DNA of 64,000 nucleotides, from positions 1-64,000 of the forward strand of contig JACCGJ010005325.1 in the NCBI GenBank assembly GCA_013407085.1, read 5' to 3'. The notes beneath the pieces were generated by a model, which was not told the DNA's origin, did not search any database, and worked only from the letters and a program-made list of their open reading frames with translations. A program made the position numbers and the translations under genes. Positions 10,830 to 25,800 of the stretch are shown here, one piece after another (position 1 is the first letter of the stretch; every line of letters begins with the position of its first letter). Source of the stretch: Atriophallophorus winterbourni. Its lineage: Eukaryota > Platyhelminthes > Trematoda > Plagiorchiida > Microphallidae.

Positions 10830-13800
10830 CTAATAGAATTAACGGTATCGCTAGCATAAAGACACCTAAACCGTTGCACCATTTACGTTTTTACCTCGAT
10901 TGAGATAACGTCAAATAAGTATGTTAAAATAATACTTTCTCATGTATTACAGGAAGAAGTTCATTATCCTTAGCCATCAATTTATCATACGTTAACTTTG
11001 CCATACTACACAAGCCTGTTATTTACGCTCGCGTTTACTCGACACTAGTTTTCTGTTTAATTCATCAATAACAATCAAATTTATTGTTGTATTCATACCA
11101 GCTGTTTAAGCTAACGAAATTCTTAACTATTAAATAAAATACAATCGTTATGAATTATTCATCACGGAAAAGTTTACAAACTTACACGTTCCAGTTTATC
11201 GGGGATTCGGATAATGAAATACAACAGTGAAATGTCATAGGCACTGGCTCTGCGGAGTCTCTTAGTCAACTTCTTCACAGCTGAAAATACAACGACACAG
11301 GGTTTTTTTTATCAGCTTGCTGTATCTGGCTTTATGGTGGTAAACTATTTAAGTGTTGATATCTTCATAACATTATCAAAATTACATTCGCTATTTCTCC
11401 ATTACCGTCCAATCAATTCAAAGATAGATTTTGATAAACAATTCACCTTTTGAGTGTAAATTGTTGAAATTAGTTAATTATCTGGTGTACTTAACTCATG
11501 TTGCAGCGGATATGGATTAACGAACATCACACCTAATACGCACATGTTTACGTAAGCAGTGTCAGCAGACGCTGACCTGTGCAATTAATAAATAATTAGG
11601 GATGAACACAGCAATTAGGAGGTGTGATCAATTATCTTGATCTCCCCTGTCTAGCTTAGAGAAATCAGGATTGGTCAAGAGAATGCCATTTAAACCTCAA
11701 CACTGTTCGTATCGACACCCTTGGTCTGACGAAGCTTCTGTGTTCAGAAGCGAAACGTTACCAAAAACTTACTATAACCGATTCATTGCAAACTCTATTT
11801 TCATGATTATGGACTCCCGATCGGTCTCGAATATATTCAAATATCATGTTGCCTTTTATTGCCATTCTTTATCGGACTTGTGCACGCGGGTGCCACGAGC
11901 ATTGAGAAAATGGTGTAAAAGTCAAAATATCCGGTACTTGCGGTCATATCCAACGTATGCTCTATTCAATCATTTCATCGTAATTGTTGTGTCTGCATCT
12001 ACATACTATTAGTTACTATCACTGTGGTGCTCACATCCTCCGGTTTCTGGCTGCATGCCAGAAACTGCCAGACAGTAAAACTGGGTTTGCTGAGTCTCAA
12101 AGCTTTGAAAAATTAATAAGCAATGCTATACTTGGAAGTTACCGTCAAATTGGTTTCGCAACACAAAGCACGATGCTCGAATACAAAATCACAAAGTGAT
12201 TCATTGCATAGCGGACCATGAAAAGAACAACGGACTGTGGTGCTCCCTATTAAAATTAAAAATTATCGACTCCTTATTCGAAATTTGTGTTCCGGACGTG
12301 CATGTGTATGTTTGATTGGTCCATTTGTGTACCATTGTGATTATTGGTTAATAGATTGTGGTGCTCACATCCCCATCCATTAAAAACCACAACCGTTTTC
12401 CGGATGTTAACCATCTTAATGTGGAGACAGTAAGATCATATTCAATTAGCCTTGAAACAGTGATATAGTGGTAAACAAAGGTGTACTTGTATGTCACTGT
12501 TAAATACGGTTCTGACAAATAACTACGATTTTCAAATTCAGATTCACAAAATTATTCTTCGCAGAGCGCGATTATTGGCTATCTTACATGCTACTGTTCT
12601 CTTTCTGCATTTACAGATATAAGGGAACTCGTGAACATTTAATAAAGACTATTTCAGTGGCAGTGAAGGTGATAAATTAAGACGTGTTAAGAATTCGAGT
12701 ACGAAACAGGATATACGGTTTCTCACAGAAAGCACCTGATGTTTTCGTAATCTAACATTTCTCATTGACCTGACCTTATGGATTTGTTCATCCAAAGATG
12801 CATCATGTTTATCTCAAGAGTTAGCTGCTTGTGCGAATGAATTCGGGATATGATCGTCAATCGACATCTCTTATATGTGTCAGATTGATCAGAATCATAT
12901 GGTCCAATATCGCACAGACACTGCATTAGCACATTATAGTCTGTAGAGCATTCTCCTCAGCGTGTAACCAATATATTTTTTTATCCGCAAACAAAAAATC
13001 AGGAATCCTTTGTCCCTTATTTAACTCACAATCTGATTGGCTCATCAAAAGTTGCTCTTAGAATCAAAGACACTACTAACGATTTGAATCCCGCCATAAA
13101 TTCAATGCCCAAATATTCTGTACTCAATTTCCAATAAATTTGTGTGTTCAAATCAATCTGTGAAAATTGGTGTACACAAATAAACATGTATTCTACTTCT
13201 TTTAAGAATTCTCAAACTTCTTTCAAATTTAAACATTGTTTGGTAAGACTGCGGACACCAAAATAAATGCAGATGAACGTTGATGAAATCTTTGGTGGCG
13301 TGAGGATCTGTGTCAATGCAGCGCTGTTTCTACCGTGATTCGTATTGTGTAAAGCGAAGTCATGCAGATATGCCAATATTAAGTGGTTGCCTTTGTGCTC
13401 CGCAAGGAAACCTAGTAAGTTCTCAAGTTGTTTACGCAAAAATTACATACATCAAATCTAAATTGTCGTGTTCACAGCAACTTCACAAAGTTGAGATTTG
13501 TGTGTACCTATATCTGCGTGTTGCTGATAACGTATTATTTATATTTGCGAGCGATTTTCACGATCAGTTTTTGCCGCGTATCTCGATACAGATTCAAGAT
13601 TTATGGTGAAGAATGCAAGACAACCTGACAATAGCAAATGAATGACAGCACACAGCTTGAACCTCGATCCCCATGATGGGCTATGGTTCACGCAGCAAAT
13701 CCTGCTCAATCATCCTTTTTTCGTACAACTGTCAATACGACTGAATCAATCACAATCACATTGTACGTGTAAGCTTCACATGGAACACCCTCCCCTCCAC

Positions 13801-16800
13801 TGTTACACACTCAACCAACCTGGATATTTTTGAAGCTAATTTGGACAAATACTTGAGAGACAACCCAAATTTTGATACGATTTACACTACATGAATTTCC
13901 CTGTTCTTCTTCTTTTTATTGTGTATACCTCATAACTCCATCCTATGGTTATTGTTAAGCTAAATGCTTTTTAGACCATCACAACTTTGAATCACTTTGA
14001 AACTTTGAATCACATTGCACACAGATAAACCCTCTGACAAAAGACGATAAAGATGACAGTATTTGACATCTAATAGGCGCAATGATGTGCAAGGCTCATT
14101 TGAGTGAATTAAAAACACGTACAATGTCTTCTGTCAAATTATTTCAAGCTGATTGGAACTCACCCAAGAGGACAAGGATATAACGCATCGGTACAACGTA
14201 GGTCGCAATCGTTAATAACATCAGCACCAACAAAACCAATCCACTCAGCCAAGGCACTTCCCACCTGAACAAACTGAATAGTAATTTGTGGTATGTTAGC
14301 TGCATTTAATGAAGATAGAAATGAATATTTATTGCTGAAATGCGTTTAAAACTGAGTTGTAAAACATAAGTCAGTTTATTATGTTGTTCACATATTGCGC
14401 GCCATGCCTCCCAACCGATTTCCGGCTTTTACCGTTTTAAAGTGAGACTTAAGCTAGTTGAATCTTGAAACAATTGTAAAGCGGTAAAATATAGATTTTC
14501 AAGTCACTATAAGATGAGGTTAGTAGAACCGACCACTATATTCACATACAGAAGCATAGAATGATTCTGAGTGAAGCTCTCAAGTCGCTTATGAACGACC
14601 TACTTGTTGTGTTGAAGTTACTATAAGCCAGTTTGATTGCGTTAACATATTTTGGATGACTGCGCCATACTGAGATTTGGTACGCAGAGCGAGTGTGCGC
14701 CATAAAGTCATTTAATCGAATGCCGCAAATTTTCCTCTGAACGATTTCTGATAAATCTTCAAATAGTTTAGAATATTATTGTTTACCTTCGATCGTGGAG
14801 GAGCCGACATCATTTTACTGTATTAATAACAACTATTCTATTGAAGCAGGCCTGTTTTCGACTTTTGTGACCTTGCGTTTATTCAGCTTTTGCTGGAATA
14901 CTCCATCCTTCACTCAGTAGAAAGATTTCTACGTTCTTAGTAGGATAAGTGTTTTACAGGAACTATTTAATAGATCATGCAGATTAAAACTAAAATATTG
15001 CATTCGAAATTTCGACTTATTGCAATAAATGACGGGTCGATTCAGAAACTTAGTTTGTTTTGTGACGGAAAAGCATGCAAATGAATATTTAGTTTGTTTT
15101 GTGTATTAGTGTATTTTCATTCAAGCGCAGCAGTATCCTCAAACTTTAACGCCACTCTGTTGTAAGCGGTAGATTAACATCAGAGGTGCGAGTTTTTCAA
15201 TTGACTAAACACATTGATAACAAAATGTACGATGAGTGTCACACCAACCTGTCCACTTTTTCAATCAATGATGCAACTTCATCGAATGCACTCAAGATGT
15301 ATCCCGTTGCTTGCCGAGCCATCTCCAACTTTTCAGCAATTTTTTTCTTCTTTTCTTTTTGCGACTAAAACCGAAATTATAAGCAGGTTAAAAATCACTT
15401 AACCTTGATCGATAGACTGAATTATCATTAAAACGATGTTTTTAAGTAATGCAGTGATTGAAATGCAAATTACCGAAACATTTTTAAAATTTATGTAATT
15501 AACCAATTAATTTATTATCATTCATTCATTTACTATATCGATTAATACATTTGATGATTTATTTAATTTATTTAATTAATTACCAATTTAATTATTTTAA
15601 TTATAATTTAATTTTTTATTTAATTTTCAAACACATATTGTTTCATTGAATTGCGCTTCGTGGAATCCAATTGAATTGTGTAATAGCATTCTTTGGTGAA
15701 AACTCAATAAAAACTTTATCGAAACGTGATGTGATAGAAGATACTAAAAAGTTGTTCGCAGCCCTAAACTAGCTGTGAGTTTAACTGGGGTGAACAAAAT
15801 TTGAAAGAAAAATCTCCCATCTTTGATTACCAAAAGTAAACCATTATAGCATTTCATATTTAGATTATTCAATGGATTTACAGTGACTCCTAAGAGAGCG
15901 GTCAAGAGGAAGGTCTTCCCAACTCCCATGTTCAATTCCGAGAGACTTCATATCTCTTTCGCAAACGTCTTTGTACCGCAATTGCGTTTTACACAAAGGT
16001 CGAATTCATGATTTCAAGTCAACATAGAGTAGATCTTTTGGAACACGGCCATTTTCCATTCTGCAAACATGGCCCAGCCAATGTGGGCTCTCTAGACCGG
16101 GTTTAGAAAGCACGTCAACATTAGTTACTCTGTCCATCACACGATCTGTTCGGGTAAAGACGGCTGCTTCGTAGATGGAAGGTATTCAACTTTCGTTCGT
16201 GTCTTGCGTGCATAGTTCAGGTTTGACTATAACTTAAAATTCAGTATATTATCGTAATTCACTCATTCGTCAGGTACTATGAATGGTTTGATTAATTCAA
16301 ACCGTGTTAATGAATGGTGACCCTCACTCTGCTTCAAAATCATTGTTGCAAAAAGTGTTCACGGTCAAAACAACTGATAAGACACTTCACATGACTGCGC
16401 CAACTCAACGATTGTCATTTAATAATCGAAAATAGACAAATTTTATAGTTTGAAAATCTCCTCGAACGAAACTAACTTTAAGTCTTTCGTATTTCTGCTT
16501 TCATATGAATGAAATTTAAATGCTGATGTTTATCATTATCAATCACTCGAAACAACCAATTTCGAAATCCAGAGTGGAAACCTTGTATGGCTTGTGATAA
16601 CGAATTTTTTAAAGTTGGTTATGGTGTCAAACTCACATCTCGCGAACAAACTACATGGTATTCTTACCTTTGGTTTGACCACATCAACTTCCGATTCGCT
16701 GTCTGTGTATTCATCCGAATCTTCCTGAACGTGTAAGCACAATGTGAGTGTTATATATCTTTATTTCATTTTAGAAAATATTATGGTAGCTTCTGAATTA

Positions 16801-19800
16801 ATGAAGTGCGTGAATTAGATTTAATGTTTTTACAAGCATTTTTAATAGTCAGAATGAAATGGAGAACAAAATTTAAACGGTGTTTCACGAATCAGGAAAA
16901 ATATTGTTTAATTCTTCCACATTTTAATAAAAAAGATATTTGGTTCACCGCAAGCAAGTATCACTTGCGTTTAATTTACACATAACACAAGCGTGTATTG
17001 TATCCATTGTGAAGCTATTATTCAGATTTAAATGACAAACCATGTCAGATGGTGTTTCAAAATAGAAAGCGAATCGAGCTTTGGTACTATGCTACAACGA
17101 GTGTTTGCGGGTAATTTAATTAAATTCATTGTATTGTGGTCTTCACACACCCAGCAAGTACATTCCACAACCGATTTCTGGCTGTTCGCTGTCATCAAGT
17201 TTAGACAGAAAGGTTAGGTTAAGTGAGCCTTGAAACAGGGATAAAGTGATAAACAAAGTTATACTGCAGACCACTATTAAACCGTGGTCCTACAACAAAC
17301 CACCATGTTAAAATAAAGGATCCGAGAATGAATCTTGGTCAAGCGCTCAAGATTCTCACCATGACAGGTTTTGTGGTACTCACAAGACAGCACTTACACT
17401 GCACACTTTTGGCTGTTTACCGTCATCAGTTCAAGACAATGCAATTCAATGTTAATAGTTTGCGAAACATATTTCTTTACCGAAAACACAGGTCAGGCTA
17501 CTCGAGGCCAACACACGCTTCTGTTCGTAACGTCTAGTTCGTTATTGAACCGCAGCTCTAGGACACTCGAGCAACCGCCTACCGGTTACGTTTTATACTA
17601 TATACACTGTTATTATAAACTTAAAATATTCTTATATGTATAAACTCAATCGCTGGATACATTGTCCAAATTTTCTACATTTTTTTCAATAGATAATCAC
17701 TTTCAACGAGTGGAAATTACATAGAATAACAATAAATATGAGTGGTTTACATAAGGTTTGGCGTATGAAGAATGACTATTTTGACGTAATCAAACTTTTT
17801 AAATGCGCAGACCAATTTCTGCTGTCGGATAAGATTACGACAAACAATATGATGATTTAAAAACCACAAAAATACTGCATGAACTGTGGTTGATTGGAAA
17901 GCTTGAAAGTGCGGATATTTAGCTCAACACGAAGAAGAAAGTTGTTATTTATAAGCTATTCTGTCCATGGAATTGTGTTTCTTTAAAAAAATCACGATTC
18001 CAAAGTTGCTTCTAAGTGAACATATATTTTTGAGAATTTGCTTACTGATTAAGTCATAGTTAATGCTAATCTTAATGTCAGTCTTTTGAGTGCAACCATT
18101 ATGATTCTGGCATTTGACTGCATACGCGGATACTTAAATAACAACAAAATTGTTTTTATCCGATTTCAATTTCTCTTATTCTAATATAGTTTGGTGCTGA
18201 CATCCCCTTCACTCAAAAACCACAACCAGTTTCTGGCTGTTTGTCGTCATCAGGTGGAGACAGTAGGATCTGATTCAGTGAGTGATTAGTAGTGCTCCGT
18301 ATCGAATTTCGTTGAAACCGTTTGGCCTTTGCGTCAATATATGTGTGCGAGTTTAGCAGTATGACTAAACCCAAGTTATATTATACATGACGAATAATTG
18401 ATGGATGAAAATGAGATCGAGGATATATAGAAAACTTATGTTACTATGAAATGACTACGGATACGCCTAAATAAATTAGTTTAATGCGCTGTAATCAGCA
18501 AAACAAATAGCTTCATCTTCAATTGAAAGCTCAATGATCAACTTACATCTTGTAGGTAAATATTGGGGTCGAATTCATACTAAAATGAGGAAAGAAAGAT
18601 AGTAAATATATAGAAATTAAACGATTGAGATATATGTTACAATGCATTAGCACACTTTCGACGCTGTAAAGTAAAAAAGTTGAAACAATGGACCCCCATT
18701 TACTTAACCCACAAATTGTCGAAAATATCAATTAATTAATTAACTTAATTTAATCACCTAAAATTTGTAATTTTTCAATTCTTTATAATCACACAAAAGT
18801 TGTTGTGATGTGTTTTAGCGTTTTCGTTATCATGTTATTTTATTGATCATTTTACATCCGACCAATGTTTTCACATTCAAGCGTATCACCGTCTCTGTCC
18901 ATTACGTTTCAGCTATCCAATCATAATGGGTATCATACCACAAAAGCTAAATTCGGCAATAATGAGTGTGACATATGAAGGAACTTTCAAGGTCACAAGC
19001 AATTAATTTTGTCGACGAATGTAGGAAACTTTGCTAGAAACAGCAGTCGATGCACACGTGTAAGGTGTATAATCAGAGAGGTGTCTAAATTCACATGCAC
19101 TAGCACAGTGTGTATAGTATTTTCATTGTTAGAAAACAAACGAACTAATTGTAATTGCTGATTTCACGGAATGGTAAGGCCAACATTACGACACTTACTT
19201 CTTCACTCTGGTCGTAGAAATCCAGCTGTGGAGATTTCGGAAAAGCCAGTGGTTTGAAGAACGGCCAACTTGCAACGTACGCGGCACATATCCCTATCAC
19301 CATAACCAGTACAATCATGTAGGGCTGCACGAAGAGAATACCTAAACACACGGCCACTAAAAAGAGGGCAGAATGTAAATGATTGTTCCACATGTACAAG
19401 TGTTGGAAAACGCGGGCACCCGATTTAATCATCTCGGTATATGGAGATATTCTTTGAATTTTAAGTTGTAGACTCTGAAAAAAAACGACGATTTTCGAAT
19501 ATCGATCGGAAGCACGATTGTGTTGAATGAGTTTGACAGACTTACCGGCAAATATGTTTTCAGTAATTTCTACAAATGCGAAAGATTCGTGTCAGATTGG
19601 ATGCATAGGTGTTTATTATATACAATCAATTGAGTCCTTTAATATTAATTTGAAGTAATGAATGTGTCTCGCAAAAAGGCTAGTAATGAGGTTAAATCAT
19701 TTGCGTAATATTGAATGTCGGAAATAATCGCAACAAATTCGAAGCTTTGATGAAAACTTTGATTGTTGTGCTAGTACAGATCGCATTTCAATGAACTCTA

Positions 19801-22800
19801 TTCAGCATGTCTGTACATTAAATTGTGGCTCCATGGAAATTTAATTCGCGTACTGTCGATATACGGTATCTGGGCGTTTTTGGACTCAAGCTATCTTTAG
19901 CAACGATATATATCCTGGGTCTGTTCACTGATGTGTAATCGTGCAGTACTATTGTGTTGTGTAGCTAAAACAGTGATGAATTGGTTTGTCAACGGTAGTG
20001 AGTTGCATGCAGAAACACAGCTGTAATCTCACTGCCATTTGTATTTTCATTTCGTTCTCATATCTGTCTTGGCTTGGGCAAACTGACACTAACTTGGCCC
20101 ACCTGTAGTAATAACTGCGGAGCATTACGACTAGACCAGGCATGTACTTTATTATTTTATTATTATTATCACACAAGTCTTTACAGGCGATGTGCCAACA
20201 AGTATACCATGAAGAAGCTACATGATGAAAGAAAAAAAGAAAAAAAGGGGGATTTTTTGTCTGTCTGTTTACACATGCCGTTTTGGATCTATTTTTGTCT
20301 TTTTTGGAATAAGGGAGGAGGGAGGGTCACTGATAAACGGGAACACAAGCACGGCAGGATTCTCGCCACTGGTTCTTTTCTTTTGCCATTACACTGAGTG
20401 TTATCAGCCACATATCTTCACGGTCCTTCGGACCCCACCCGGGTAAGCGCGATGTTCCCACGATGGCTAGTGTGGCTGTTAGACGCTTGAGGGTCTTCCG
20501 CCAGGTATTCCTTTGTCCGCCACGGCGACGTTTCCAATCAGGTCCAGCGAGATCAAAAAGAGCTAGGCGAGGAAGGCGTCGCTCATCCATACGGAGAACC
20601 TGCCCCAGTCATCTCAGCTGGCACATGGAAATATGATCGGAGAGTGGCACAGAGCGATCGCCGAGGACTGCCCTCCTGACGTCATCATTTTTGACTTTCT
20701 GTTATCAGCTTAAACGAGCTATACTCCGCAGGCAGCGATGATCAAACGTCGATAATCGTTGACTATCGGCTTGTCGCAGCGTCCACGTCTCGCAGCCATA
20801 CAGTAGAACTGCTCGTACGGTGGCCTGGTACACTCTGCCCTTCAAGCGTAATCCAACATCGCGTCGGCGCCACAGATGCCGTAGCCCAGCGAAATCATGG
20901 CGTGCTCTTGCAATCTGTGCTGTGATTTCAGCTTCGATATCGCCCCCAGTGGTGATGCAGCTCCCTAGGTAGGTGAATCTGACAGTCCCTTCCAGTTTAT
21001 GGTCTTCGATCGTCAAATCAAGTGTTGGGTCTGCCCAATCATACTTTCATAGATCATATATCCTGTGTCCCTTCAGCGAGGTTTATAACCCACGCATAAC
21101 ATCATCGATTGCTCAAAGACGACCTGCCCTAACTTAATTGAGTGTTTGTTATTATAATCTTAAATGTGCGACAGGCTCAACAGGATGTAGAATATGTGGC
21201 TATCATGTGCCGTCGATGTACGAAAATTAATAAGTTATATTGATAGGGCGATATTCGCACATTTGTAACTTTCATTGAAGTTAGCGAAGGATGGTATATT
21301 TCGAGATTTATTGCTAGTAAAGAGAGCCAGTTGTGCATAACTGCCGATATCTTCATGGAATTAAATCAACGCTCGATTATTTGCGAGGGTGAAAAGTGCA
21401 TTAACAATGAGCGCTAATCATGAGCGTTCGAATAAAATGCAGAACACCGCCCCCAGACACAACATAAGAGCAGTAAGCGGCGAGCAGACCGACAAAAACG
21501 ATTGCGAAACCCTGATAGTTCGGTTTTCAGAAGGGTTACATTAAAATGGTCAGAGTTATAACATTTTCGCGAACAAGAATATAAATAACAACAACCGCAA
21601 TCGAACGATATGCGATTCATTAGGGTCGGTCAAACGAACCTTGTGTGGTGAGGATTTGACACGTAATCGATTGAATAAACAGATAGAAGTATAGCCCGGT
21701 ACTGACACGATTTAGGACAATTGTGTGGTTTCTAGATTTGTCTATATAAGGTACACGTGTGTTTTGTTCTTTGTCTTATGCGTAATAAGCGAGTTTTACC
21801 GGTTTTCTCTTTTGTTGTCGGATTATTGGGTGAACTTGGTTAGCGTTGAAATAGCTGACTTCTGGGATGAATCAGGCACATTGTTCAAGTGGCTTTAAAA
21901 CGCTGTAGGTAACGTGTGTATAAATGGACCAATGAATCGAAAATGTTTTGATAAGTGGCCAGATGTTCGTAAGCTGCCACTTGTTGACCTGAAATGACCT
22001 GACGCAAGCATTTATAGTTAAGTAATTCCGCTACAGTATGAGTGTACAAAGGGTGATTATCACAAAACTTAGAAAAGATATCCTCGTATAATCCAGGAAC
22101 AAAATTTTACTTTATTTACACTATTCCCGCACTCGATCAAGAGTTAATAGCTTACCACTTAATTTTAGCACGTGATGTTGCTACTAATAAGTAGTTTGAA
22201 TAGTTTAAACGTTTGCACGAGTCACCACAAAATCGATGTTCTATGGTACTAGACACAAACATTATTTCTCTTTTCTTATATGACTAGAGGGTAAATAATG
22301 ATTGTTATGGTCGTAACAACACAAAAACATAATTGCGTATTGGCACTTGGGTTATTGTGGCTTACCCTCAGTTTAACTTTTTGTAAAGTCATAACATGCG
22401 TACGTTCCCGTGGGTAAGCAGCATTGACAGACGCTCGAATCTGAAACCAAGTGATATTTTAATTTGAAAAAATGAAAAAATGGAATTAAAATACAAATAG
22501 ATTAATGCTTCATCCAATATATAAAGACAAATAAAAATCTATAACGCTTTGCACTCTGCTTCCAACATGAGAGGTCAAGCGCAAGTTCTCGACGGATTAG
22601 TAGGGACAATACGTTTCTACAAACATCATTAACCCCCTACCCATCCTGATTAAAACCCACACATAAAACAGATCTTTCGAAATATGGCCTTTTTCATTTT
22701 AAAGATATTTTACATCAATAATGCTGTAGAGTTAACGTGTTTTCTAGATTAGGCTTAATGAAAACGTTTGAATTTTGTAATTTTTCCATCAAATATGTTT

Positions 22801-25800
22801 TCATGCAGTGGAAGATGTTTTTACCAATTTATATCATTTAGCTTACGCCCGTAGTTTTGGATTTGCTGACATATAGCAAGTCATTTAGTATGTGTACGAT
22901 ATATACCACCCATATTGTCATCAAATTCAGCACGCGGCTGTCCAAGATATGGGAGTTTAAAAGCGACTGGATGAAATTCGCTTTGAAAATCCGCTTATCT
23001 ATCTCATTGCTTAACGTCTTGTATGAATTGACATCACACACCTCTATGTACTCATCAGGAAGAGAGAGTATGATCACCATCTGGATACATTGAACAGGTG
23101 GAGAAATGTTAAAAAATCCTAAATTCCAATGTCACTGTAGCTTTCGTTTCGTACGAACAACCAGTGTAATCGCGTGTACACAATGCACATGTGTAGCTAT
23201 GCCTTAACGCGTCAGCTTGAACAATGGGATAGATTTGCACTCACGGGTTCCGTGATAAGTTTCGTGCTTACATTTGGTTAAAACGATTAGCTCTGGCAGC
23301 CCTATTACACAATCGTTTCAGATGTCGAAATTTTAAATAACCATTTCACCACTGTTGCATTTCCACCGTATCCGGCACAGATTCTCCCTACCCGATGAGT
23401 GTAAATAGGGGGTGAAAAAGGTCGTTAGGTGTGGGTATGCTAACAATCATGCAAATGAAGATAGTTCATTGATAAATGCGGTTGATATAGGCGGTTAATC
23501 AGCTAAAGGCTCTGAAAAATGGCACCAAAAGATCTATATATTTGTTGGAACTTTGCAAGTCGTTCACATTTAAAGTTATCGGATTGAAAAAATAAATGTG
23601 GCATTGCTCGATTGATCCATTACTGAATTTTAACATTTAAAACATATTTCAAAATTTCAGCCCAAGGGAATAAGGTGAAATGAAAAATCACTCATTTTTA
23701 ATGAAATATCTTGAGTTTCTTTTATTGCTCTGCATCTTGTCTGTTCAAATCATTTGATTTCTTGTCACGAACATAAGAGATTATCAACCGAGCGAAATAA
23801 AACTGAAATGTGTGCATTTTAGTTGGGACTTAGATTTCAAAATGACGCATTTTTAGTGTTGAATATCGGATAAAGTATAGCTGTGGACCTAGCTTTTATG
23901 TTTGTAATGAACGCACACTAAAGTTAACCGACCAATATTAATTTGACAAAATATTTGAGGCAATTAAGATTATGCATGAAACATTCAGATTATTGGTTTA
24001 TTGACATTGAAAAGCTCACCGAATTGTAAATGAAGTTAAATTCTAAATAAATCTGCCCTTTTGTTCGCTCAGTTAACTTGTTATTCTTCAGCGCGTACCA
24101 CTTGCATTTATGTTTCGGTATCTATTATTAAAAGAAAATCATGTTTGTACAAAATCAGCAGTTAGTAATATCTCTACACAAAGTGTTTCAGAATAATTTA
24201 TTTTTTAATAATAACTACAGGTTGAAGTATTTATGGGAAAAATGTACCAAAATTTTCAAAACAAGAAATTTCATACCGAATTATCTTAATAATAATGAAT
24301 AATAATAATACAAAGTTGACCTTGTTGTCCTAATAAGCAACCAGGAGGACGTTTTTTGACCGCGAAAACCCTTTTCTTTGAACCGTAAATAACAGGAAAT
24401 ATTATGAAGTAAAATGTAATGTGTTGTCGATGACAGTACGTTTAATATCAAGGCATGCAGATATTGATAAGTACTGTCCCTACATGATGAGTGCAAACTG
24501 CGCGACACAGCTCATTGGGTGTTCCTGATGGAGACGCGTGGAAATACGCATTTGCCAAACAAAGCCATGCGTTTAACGCTATCCACGTGTGTGTGTTGGC
24601 ACATAAGATTACACAGGTCGGTCACACCAGCCATATCCTACAGTGGCTTAGAATTTCGACATTTTCCCACTGTTACAAAGCACGCGGATCATGATTGTAA
24701 TATCCCTATAGGATGAGTATTTACAGCGATATCCAGCCGTGGTGTATGTGCGATATAAGAAAGTTTTATTTTCGAATCAGAATGTGTAAACATAGAAAAC
24801 GCTGTTAAATATGATATTACGATATGCTTGCGCAGTCCAAACATCAAATAAAACACATTAGTAGTAAATACGAGTTGGTTTTCTATAGCTTTAGACTTTA
24901 ACAACGAACAATTCATTTAAACTGATTGCTTTAAATTACACATCATTTCAGGCGCAAACCATAGGGCTGGTACTTATCTCAGTGATCTATGACATGTAGC
25001 TTTGAAAGTGTTACGATTGCACCCACGTGCCACTAGTAGACTGTTGGAGCTATTTTTCAAAATATTTTGACTACCCATTTTATACCCGGTTTCACCTTGA
25101 TGTGGGTTAAGCATTGTATTCGAAATACACAACCACGACCGAATTCTAAACTATCAAATCGAATTCGGGTGCGTGATGTTCGTCGTACCACGGGGGACCT
25201 CTGTTGAAGTTGTGAAGTTTATATGTGGAATTGGAACATCGGTTCACGCAAACCGATTTTGTTAAGTAGACTTACATTTGTTAGTGGGATAGCCACTCGT
25301 CCAATACAGTCACAGCTATCTCGCATGACTGCAATCTGAAGAACCTCGTAAATATCGTTCACTGGACTGAGTGAAAAAAAAGTTATTACGTGTATTCGAT
25401 GCTAGCTGATGTAGAATTTCTCACACAAAATCATTATGTGCTTGTAAATTATAAATAGTGTGGTCTTAATTAGCGAGTACATGCATTTTTAAAACCTCTT
25501 GCTTTTGCATTAGAATACTTCAAAAGAACTATGATGGTTTATTGTTGGTCGGATTATTAAGGGTGCGAAATAATCTCTTCTCAAACAAAAGGTGTATGTC
25601 ACAGCTTCGTTAATCGCAGGGAATGACTAATATATTGTGGTTCTCACATCTACATTCCTAATTGATGTAATCTGATGATTGATTAAAGTAATGTGTTGCT
25701 CACATCCCCATCCCTGATGATTGCTTATTTTTGAAATTCGTTTTTATCAACATGTAAGCATAAATCTTTATTGCAGATGAATAACTCCGGTTAATATTCT

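Noticed and set aside
22838..23080. Minus-strand frame with IWVVYIV and EIDKRI considered as an MCTP exon after C2C
   Set aside because: It aligns gap-free with the LINE alpha RT (TEIDKRIGRAA region), and the true next MCTP exon is at 22366-22440.
24920..25000. Minus-strand segment with PALWFAPEMM considered as the end of C2C
   Set aside because: No phase-compatible acceptor and donor; the segment at 25140-25200 fits in sequence and phase.
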